A stretch of DNA of 19,906 nt, from positions 1 to 19,906 of the forward strand of contig WFRP01000218.1 in assembly GCA_015486505.1 (NCBI GenBank). Reading direction: 5' to 3'. The translations under genes and the position numbers were made by a program. Shown here piece by piece: positions 15,299 to 19,906 of the stretch. The notes below the pieces were generated by a model that saw nothing but the letters and a program-made list of their open reading frames with translations, did no database searches and was not told the origin of the DNA. The DNA is from Pseudomonadota bacterium. GTDB lineage: Bacteria > Desulfobacterota > Anaeroferrophillalia > Anaeroferrophillales > Tharpellaceae. Position 1 is the stretch's first letter. Each line of letters opens with the position of its first letter.

Positions 15299-16141
15299 AT
15301 GATTAAATGGGCACCATCCCGGGCCGGGCTCTCGCTGCTTTTTCTGGCTTTGGCGCTTCTGGTTCTGGTTTTTGATCGTCATACTTACAAGCGTTATTCC
15401 GGGATTGAAATTGCGGTGCCGGAAAAAAGAGCGGCCGCCGGGACTACTGTGCAGACGATAATCAAGGAACTGGCCTCAACGCTTGCCAAACCGCGAGTTG
15501 AAGGGGCCCGCTACGCGGTGGCCGCGGATAAGAATCTTTTTTCTCCCAGCCGTAAAGCGTGGCAGGCTCCGGCCTCGTCGCCGGTAGTCAGGAAGTCGAG
15601 TGCGACTCCGAAAGCTCCGGCCCCGACCCGGCGTGACGTGGTGCTTTACGGCACCTATATCTCAGGGAAAACCCGCAAGGCAATGCTCCATTTTAAGCGT
15701 TTTCGCAAAGGGCGGATGCTGGTTGCCGAAGGCGCCGAAGCTAGAGATGAAGATAGCGGCAGTGCTTCCCGGCGCAAGACGCCGGTCTATACCGTGGTCA
15801 AAGTTGAAGCAAAAAAGGTGACGCTGAAAGATGAGCGCGGCAGTGAGTTCAGCGTAAGTCTTTACGATAACAAAAAGCGGCGGCCGGTTAAAACTGTTAA
15901 TAAAGCGAATATAAAAGTTGACAAAAGCGCCCCCCGGAAAGCCGCCAAAATAGCAGTTGCCCCGGCCGTTAGAACAGCGGCCGGCGGGGTGGCAGCGACT
16001 AAAAGATCTACCGCCCCGGCTTTATCGGCCCGCCAGATTCGTAAACTTTCAGTTGAAGAAAAGGATGCCCTGGTTGCGAAAGGAGTGCTGAAAAAACATA
16101 ACACTCCTTTTGGTCCGGTCTATAAGCGGGTTCGAAAATAG
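15299..16141 (+). CDS. gspC: GspC-like T2SS inner-membrane coupling protein
   Basis: The 280-residue protein starts at ATG 15299, chosen over an upstream in-frame TTG at 15257 because AAGGAAGAG (15289-15297) directly precedes it and the upstream codons translate the repeat. A transmembrane helix spans about 8-25. A homology-region-like domain runs about 74-190 (DKNLFSPSRKAW, then YGTYISGKTRKAMLHFKR, and a TPVYTVVKVEAKKVTLKDERG strand set). In T2SS this region links the inner-membrane platform to the secretin's N0 domain. Instead of the common PDZ domain, the C-terminus is a lysine- and alanine-rich tail (about 191-280) ending in an ordered-looking ALSARQIRKLSVEEKDALVA...HNTPFGPVYKR segment. 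The call rests on domain pattern and its place next to gspD. Confidence 0.8.
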   Translation: MIKWAPSRAGLSLLFLALALLVLVFDRHTYKRYSGIEIAVPEKRAAAGTTVQTIIKELASTLAKPRVEGARYAVAADKNLFSPSRKAWQAPASSPVVRKSSATPKAPAPTRRDVVLYGTYISGKTRKAMLHFKRFRKGRMLVAEGAEARDEDSGSASRRKTPVYTVVKVEAKKVTLKDERGSEFSVSLYDNKKRRPVKTVNKANIKVDKSAPRKAAKIAVAPAVRTAAGGVAATKRSTAPALSARQIRKLSVEEKDALVAKGVLKKHNTPFGPVYKRVRK

Positions 16142-16161
16142 AATTTATTTAACAGATGATA

Positions 16162-16184
16162 CGTTCGTAAAAAATTACGGAACG
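16162..16184 (+). other. Hairpin upstream of the gspD ribosome site
   Basis: CGTTCGTAA (16162-16170) can pair with TTACGGAACG (16175-16184) around AAAA, with a single bulged base. The 3' arm ends where the ribosome site GGAG (16184-16187) begins, so folding could affect secretin translation. Confidence 0.55.
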
Positions 16185-16194
16185 GAGAGTTTGG

Positions 16195-18432
16195 ATGCGT
16201 ATTAACCTTGGATTATTTTTACAGAGCTTACTTGTTCTTTTAAGTGCTTTGCTGCTGACCTCCTGTAATTTTCTGGTGCCGCCGGCAAGTCACTATGCCC
16301 TGCCTCCGGGCGGGCTGCTCCAGGATCGACCCTCGCCGACCCAGGTCAGTGCGGCCGCGGAAACCGAGTTGCCGGAGTCGGAAACTGATGATGCGGCTGA
16401 GAAAAGTGATCTTTTGCGTAAGCTTGAAGCCCATGAGCAGGAATTTAATCAGCGCTTGCAGAAGTTCAGTACCGGGGCGGTGCCCCCGCCGGCCGGCAGT
16501 GAAAAACATCCGGCTCAAGGTGAAATCAAGGGCCGGGAGCAGGTAACCCTGAATTTTGATAATGCCGACCTGATTGAAGTTCTGCGTCTGTTTATGGATA
16601 TTCTCGAAGAGAACTATACGGTCTCGCAGGGGGTTGGCGGGAAGGTTACCCTGGAGGTTAATGCCAAGCTCAATCGGGATGAGATTTTTGAGCTTTTGCG
16701 CGGGGTTTTGCGTATGAACGGCGTGGCCATGGTTAAAAGGGGCCCGTTATGGGAAGTGATGCCGCAGGCCGCGCTGCCGGCCGCGGCGGAAGCCGGGGAG
16801 TTGCTGCTGCCGGGCGATGCCAAAAATACCCGGGGCCGGGTGATTCGCGCCTTTCGTCTGCGTTATCTGCCCGGGAATCAGTTTGTCAATATTATCAAAC
16901 CGTACTTAAGTAAAGGCGCCCAGGTTTATGTTCATGAGGCGAGCGGTATCCTTCTGGTCAGTGACTACAATCATATCCTTGATAAGGTTTCACGGCTGCT
17001 GCTGCTTTTTGATACCAGCGTTCTCGCGGGCCTGGAGCAGCGGGTTTACATGTTGAAATATGTTAACGCCGAGGATATGGTCAAAGATCTGCAGCAGTTG
17101 ACCGGTACTTACGGTCTGGCTCCGGGAAAAGGCAGCAATCCCAATTCCTCCCTGACTTTTCTCGCGCTGCCGCGGGTAAATGAAATCCTGGTCCTCTCCC
17201 GTGATGCCGAATCCCTGGATCTGGTCGATGAATGGGTTAATGAGCTCGATCGTGAGGTTACGGATCTGACCACGGAATCGCAGGGCGAGGATATTTTTGT
17301 CCATTATATCCAGAATGGGGTCGCGAAAGATATTGCCGCGGTTCTGGAAGGGCTGTTTATGAGCGGGGCTCGGAAAGACAAAGTTAAGGCGAAAGATAAA
17401 GATGAATTCCGGCCGCTGGGCCGGCAGCTGCTTGACAATCAGCGTCAGAACCGGCTCGCGGAGGAAAAACTTAAATCCCGCCCCCTGACCGCGGTCAGCG
17501 GCACCCTTGAAGGTGATGTCTCCTTTGTCGTTGATGATACGACCAATTCAATCCTGGTGCGGGCGACCGCCAGTGACTACCGCAAAATAAAACCGGTGAT
17601 CGATAAGCTGGATATCTATCCGAAACAGGTTTTGATTGAAGTGACAATTGCCGAAGTCAAGCTCGATGAGACCAATAAACTCGGGATTGAGTGGAGCTAC
17701 CTGATGAAAGGCATGGGCGGGACTAACGCCAACGGCCTGGTCGGGGTTGATTCCGGGCTTGGTTTGATCAACAACAGCGGCAAAACCCTGATCGGTTCGG
17801 GTTTCAGTTTTCTGGTCAGTAATTCCGCCCGTTTCAAGGCGATTGTCAAGGCTCTGGCTGATGATAACAAGGTTAATATCCTCTCGGCTCCGCAGATTCT
17901 GGCCTCCGACGGCGAAACCGCCCGGATTGAAGTCGGCCAGGATGTGCCGACGGTCACCTCAAGTTACCGGACCACCGATTCCGGTTCGACGGCCCAGACC
18001 ACCGATACCACCATTCAGTACCGGAAGACCGGGATCATTCTCAATGTCACCCCGCATATCAATGATAACGGCATGGTGCGGATGGAGGTTAAACAAGAGG
18101 TCAGCCAGGTCTCTGATAAGGTGATTGAAGGTATCAATTCACCGATTTTCGCGCAGCGGGTGGCGGAAAGTATTCTGTCGGCTGCTGACGGCCAGACCAT
18201 CGTTATCGGCGGCCTGATCCAGCAGAGCCGCAGCAACAATTACTCCGGTGTGCCCTGGCTCGGCCGGATTCCCGGAATCCGTTATCTGGTCGGTTACGAA
18301 GGCAAGGAATTCCATTCGGTGGAGCTGATGTTTTTTATTACGCCGCATGTTATTCTTCATGAAGAGGATTCGCTTTTTGTCAGCCGCCCTTTCCTTAACC
18401 GCCTGGAAGAGGTCAAAAAGACTTATCAGTAA
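16195..18432 (+). CDS. gspD: T2SS secretin GspD (lipoprotein type)
   Basis: The 745-residue secretin forms the outer-membrane channel. The N-terminal signal (MRINLGLFLQ...LLLTSC) ends in a lipobox with Cys24 (LTSC), followed by Asn, so it would be lipidated and sent to the outer membrane. A Ser/Pro/Glu-rich linker (25-110) leads to the N0 domain (about 114-190), N1 (215-275), N2 (283-352) and N3 (366-474, with a charged insert near 393-430), then the secretin beta-barrel domain (475-722). The latter includes the late motif VPWLGRIPGIRYLVG and the end of the domain (LMFFITPHVI). GGAG at 16184-16187 sits 7 bases before the ATG. It is the last T2SS gene here. Confidence 0.96.
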   Translation: MRINLGLFLQSLLVLLSALLLTSCNFLVPPASHYALPPGGLLQDRPSPTQVSAAAETELPESETDDAAEKSDLLRKLEAHEQEFNQRLQKFSTGAVPPPAGSEKHPAQGEIKGREQVTLNFDNADLIEVLRLFMDILEENYTVSQGVGGKVTLEVNAKLNRDEIFELLRGVLRMNGVAMVKRGPLWEVMPQAALPAAAEAGELLLPGDAKNTRGRVIRAFRLRYLPGNQFVNIIKPYLSKGAQVYVHEASGILLVSDYNHILDKVSRLLLLFDTSVLAGLEQRVYMLKYVNAEDMVKDLQQLTGTYGLAPGKGSNPNSSLTFLALPRVNEILVLSRDAESLDLVDEWVNELDREVTDLTTESQGEDIFVHYIQNGVAKDIAAVLEGLFMSGARKDKVKAKDKDEFRPLGRQLLDNQRQNRLAEEKLKSRPLTAVSGTLEGDVSFVVDDTTNSILVRATASDYRKIKPVIDKLDIYPKQVLIEVTIAEVKLDETNKLGIEWSYLMKGMGGTNANGLVGVDSGLGLINNSGKTLIGSGFSFLVSNSARFKAIVKALADDNKVNILSAPQILASDGETARIEVGQDVPTVTSSYRTTDSGSTAQTTDTTIQYRKTGIILNVTPHINDNGMVRMEVKQEVSQVSDKVIEGINSPIFAQRVAESILSAADGQTIVIGGLIQQSRSNNYSGVPWLGRIPGIRYLVGYEGKEFHSVELMFFITPHVILHEEDSLFVSRPFLNRLEEVKKTYQ

Positions 18433-18448
18433 ATTGTTTACGGCTTCC

Positions 18449-18516
18449 CTCAGCGTCCTGGCGCCGCCGCTCGATTTGATAAGGAGTTCTCGCGTGGGAG
18501 ACGCAGGGGCGCTGAG
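18449..18516 (+). terminator. Long inverted repeat after gspD, possible transcription end
   Basis: CTCAGCG (18449-18455) pairs with CGCTGAG (18510-18516), and pairing continues with one U.G and further matches to GCG / CGC near 18461-18463 and 18502-18504. The loop is about 38 bases. AAAA follows the 3' arm rather than T residues, so it is a weak intrinsic terminator on the + strand; it may be a repeat or an mRNA 3'-end protector. It lies just after the last gsp gene, where a stop for the operon is expected. Confidence 0.45.
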
Positions 18517-18548
18517 AAAAATATATGTTGGACTGTCGGGCCGGTTTT

Positions 18549-18562
18549 AATCTGTGTTTATC
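18549..18562 (+). repeat. Second copy of the AATCTGTGTTTATC repeat
   Basis: The 14-base string AATCTGTGTTTATC matches 11999-12012 exactly. The two sites are 6.5 kb apart, in two different gsp-associated gaps. The second copy does not continue the full decamer pattern. Confidence 0.6.
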
Positions 18563-18677
18563 CGGGAGGTATTGATTTTTCTGACGTTTATTGATGGTAA
18601 CTACGGTTTAAAATTGGGATTTTGCGAAAAAAAACTTAACGAACTTAAATTTTCCTAATAAAATCGGGAAAAATAGC

Positions 18678-18705
18678 TTGACAAATAAATTGGGACTCGT
18701 ATAGT
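18678..18705 (+). promoter_or_regulatory. Sigma70-type promoter for the Cys-rich protein gene
   Basis: A perfect TTGACA -35 element (18678-18683) is followed after 16 bases by TATAGT (18700-18705), one base off TATAAT. This predicts transcription from about 18712 and a leader of about 295 nt before the gene at 19008. It is the best promoter match I saw in the window and suggests the downstream gene is expressed separately from the gsp operon. Confidence 0.7.
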
Positions 18706-18711
18706 ATGGCG

Positions 18712-19007
18712 TTCTAGAATCGTTCAATAGTCGGTAGCAGGGTAATGCCAAACGACCCGCTGGCTGACCCGAAGACCCTCCGAGCCGTTAACGCCAGTAT
18801 CTTCCGGATATGCGGAGCTTGAGGGAAAGTAAAAAGGAGGTGGGGTTAAGGTTAGGATAATCTGAAGGTTAGTGTCGCGGGGTGGTGACTTACCCCAATA
18901 ACGTTTTGGTCTATTAGTTTTTTTAAGTTGTTTTAAGTGTTTTAGGGTTATTTTTTTAAGGATCTGTCGTGAAAAACAGGTCACTAACAGACAAATGGAG
19001 GAAGCAA
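18712..19007 (+). ncRNA. Candidate structured 5' leader RNA, class unknown
   Basis: The region between the promoter and the start codon is GC-rich in its first half and U-rich in its second. Possible pairings include CCCTC (18776-18780) with GAGGG (18821-18825), enclosing TTCCG (18802-18806) with CGGAG (18813-18817); CTGGC (18760-18764) with GCCAG (18793-18797); and GGGGT (18879-18883) with ACCCC (18892-18896). The last ACCCC could instead pair with GGGGT at 18842-18846, which would be a mutually exclusive fold. A perfect but orphan Shine-Dalgarno string AAGGAGGTG lies at 18835-18842 with no start codon after it. I compared it from memory with c-di-GMP, cobalamin, SAM, glutamine, fluoride and other riboswitches and found no clear match. 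Confidence 0.45.
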
Positions 19008-19906
19008 ATGAGAAAAAGTAGTTTAATTTTGTTGCTGGCCATGGCATTCGTGCTGGCGACCGTGGTTGCAGGTTTCAGTTCGACAATAGTCGAGGGTCCC
19101 TGTAAAGAAGTATGTGAAAAATGTTGGGGTTACAATCTTTTCTTTAAAGATTATGAGGGTTGTACTCCCACGACCCAGGTTGCAGCTGGGACTTGTGCCG
19201 ACTGCCCTTTAATAGACTTTGAGAGTTCATTGGGATACTGCATGACTAATGCTGAATGGGCTGCGAAACTGGCCGGAGCTAAAGTGAGTTGTGAGGATGC
19301 CTATTATAATGCTGCCGGTGTTATTTTGAAGGTTTGTGAATGTACGGACCTGCCTGAGGGTGAGTTTGATATCAACAAGAGTTATGGCATAAAAATCGAG
19401 ATCGTAGAGCCGGCAAGCGGGGTTTATTTCACGGATCGCAATACTTCTGCCGGGGCATTGTTGCCGAATTGTGATTTTGCAGATTCTTGTGACGCCGCTG
19501 GCGGCGCTGCGAATCAGCATATCTATGTGGCCAGTCTTGGCGATACTACGAACGAAGCTAAGTTTTGTCCTGATTGCAGTGATGCGACAGTTTTTGAAAT
19601 GGGATATGAAGCGGTTTCGGGAAGCCTGTTTACCGATGCTATGCAGCCTGAGAGTGGCGCTGAGTGTTGTCTCGACTGTCAGGTAGCCCTGGCCACCGCG
19701 GTGAAATCTACCTGTAATATGCCTTTCATGTTTGCCCAGTCTCCCTACATCATGGTAGATATTCCGACCATGGTCTGGGATCCGAAGAAGGTTGCGGATG
19801 GTGATGTTGTCAAGGTTAAAGTAACGATTCTCGGCGATGCCGGCGATGAAGTCTGCTCTGATTGTACCGAACTTTGCAGTTGTGTTGTCGAAGTTGGTAT
19901 CAAAGG
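19008..19906 (+). CDS. Secreted cysteine-rich protein (3' end outside window)
   Basis: The frame is open to the window edge, giving 299 residues with no stop. A Sec signal peptide is clear: basic MRK, a hydrophobic core (residues 5-21), and a small-residue cut region near VVAGFSS. Twenty-two cysteines follow (32, 36, 39, 52, 63, 66, 78, 95, 110, 112, 155, 161, 187, 190, 220, 221, 224, 236, 283, 286, 290, 292), including CxxC pairs at 36/39, 63/66, 187/190, 221/224 and 283/286. None is followed by His in CxxCH, so c-type haem binding is unlikely; disulfides or metal sites are more likely. The last visible part looks beta-rich (YIMVDIPTMVW, VVKVKVTILG). GGAGGAAG (18997-19004) is a strong ribosome site, 6-7 bases from ATG 19008. 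I do not recognise the family; a T2SS substrate is a plausible guess from position. Confidence 0.9.
   Translation, partial: MRKSSLILLLAMAFVLATVVAGFSSTIVEGPCKEVCEKCWGYNLFFKDYEGCTPTTQVAAGTCADCPLIDFESSLGYCMTNAEWAAKLAGAKVSCEDAYYNAAGVILKVCECTDLPEGEFDINKSYGIKIEIVEPASGVYFTDRNTSAGALLPNCDFADSCDAAGGAANQHIYVASLGDTTNEAKFCPDCSDATVFEMGYEAVSGSLFTDAMQPESGAECCLDCQVALATAVKSTCNMPFMFAQSPYIMVDIPTMVWDPKKVADGDVVKVKVTILGDAGDEVCSDCTELCSCVVEVGIK

Larger units (their letters stand above)
18433..19007 (+). other. Non-coding region after gspD: inverted repeat, promoter, leader
   Basis: No convincing gene is seen in these 575 bases. In order they hold a long inverted repeat (18449-18516), a copy of the AATCTGTGTTTATC repeat (18549-18562), an AT-rich stretch (18570-18670, with TTTTCC / GGAAAA partial pairing), a sigma70-type promoter (18678-18705), a structured leader and a purine-rich ribosome site at 18997-19004. 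A reverse-strand frame of 107 codons in the leader has no other support. Confidence 0.8.

Noticed and set aside
18712..18840. c-di-GMP (GEMM-I), cGAMP or cobalamin riboswitch in the leader
   Set aside because: Short word resemblances (AATGCCAAAC, ACCCGAAGACC) were seen, but the conserved GCAAAGCC core, GNRA hairpin with receptor, or the cobalamin box are absent.
18724..19047. Reverse-strand 107-codon frame over the leader
   Set aside because: It opposes a clear promoter, leader and start on the + strand, has no recognisable domain and no ribosome site I could support; better explained as chance in a structured RNA region.
19008..19906. Multihaem c-type cytochrome
   Set aside because: There are several CxxC pairs, but none is followed by His, so no CxxCH haem sites exist in the visible part.

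Overview
The window reads as chromosome of a Gram-negative bacterium with roughly 50% GC. A full type II secretion (T2SS) gene set with an outer-membrane secretin, next to lipid-linked glycan genes, suits a Desulfobacterota/deltaproteobacterial-type organism. That placement is inference from gene content; there is no rRNA or other marker gene here.

Positions 1-6768 form a glycan cluster, all on the + strand. It holds the tail of an unidentified gene, a GT4 glycosyltransferase, a WbpV/WreQ-like sugar-nucleotide SDR, a large GT-C/TPR (TMTC-like) membrane glycosyltransferase, a GT2 glycosyltransferase, a small membrane-anchored TPR protein, and a Wzy_C-type O-antigen ligase/polymerase. Genes are overlapping or tightly packed, as in an operon.

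Positions 6747-18432 are a T2SS operon in the order gspE-F-G-H-I-J-K-L-M-C-D. gspE starts inside the last codons of the ligase gene, so the glycan and secretion blocks are physically fused. All five pseudopilins (G, H, I, J, K), the ATPase, the inner-membrane platform (F, L, M, C) and a lipoprotein-type secretin (D) are present. A prepilin peptidase (gspO) and a pilotin (gspS) are not seen. The gaps gspJ-K, K-L, L-M and M-C hold four kinds of short repeat: a decamer-like array, a hairpin plus heptamer array, a reverse-oriented fragment of that heptamer array, and a two-copy hairpin repeat of about 110-150 bp.

Positions 18433-19007 are non-coding. They hold a large inverted repeat after gspD, a good sigma70-type promoter, and a leader of about 295 nt with several possible hairpins, which I could not assign to a known riboswitch class. 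The leader runs into a strongly ribosome-bound gene (19008 to the window end) for a secreted protein with 22 cysteines in 299 visible residues. Being exported and next to the T2SS, it is a plausible but unproven T2SS substrate or surface protein.

The points most worth pursuing are the Cys-rich exported protein with its structured leader, the repeats wedged between late gsp genes (two of which abut starts lacking a Shine-Dalgarno), and the glycan-ligase/gspE fusion.
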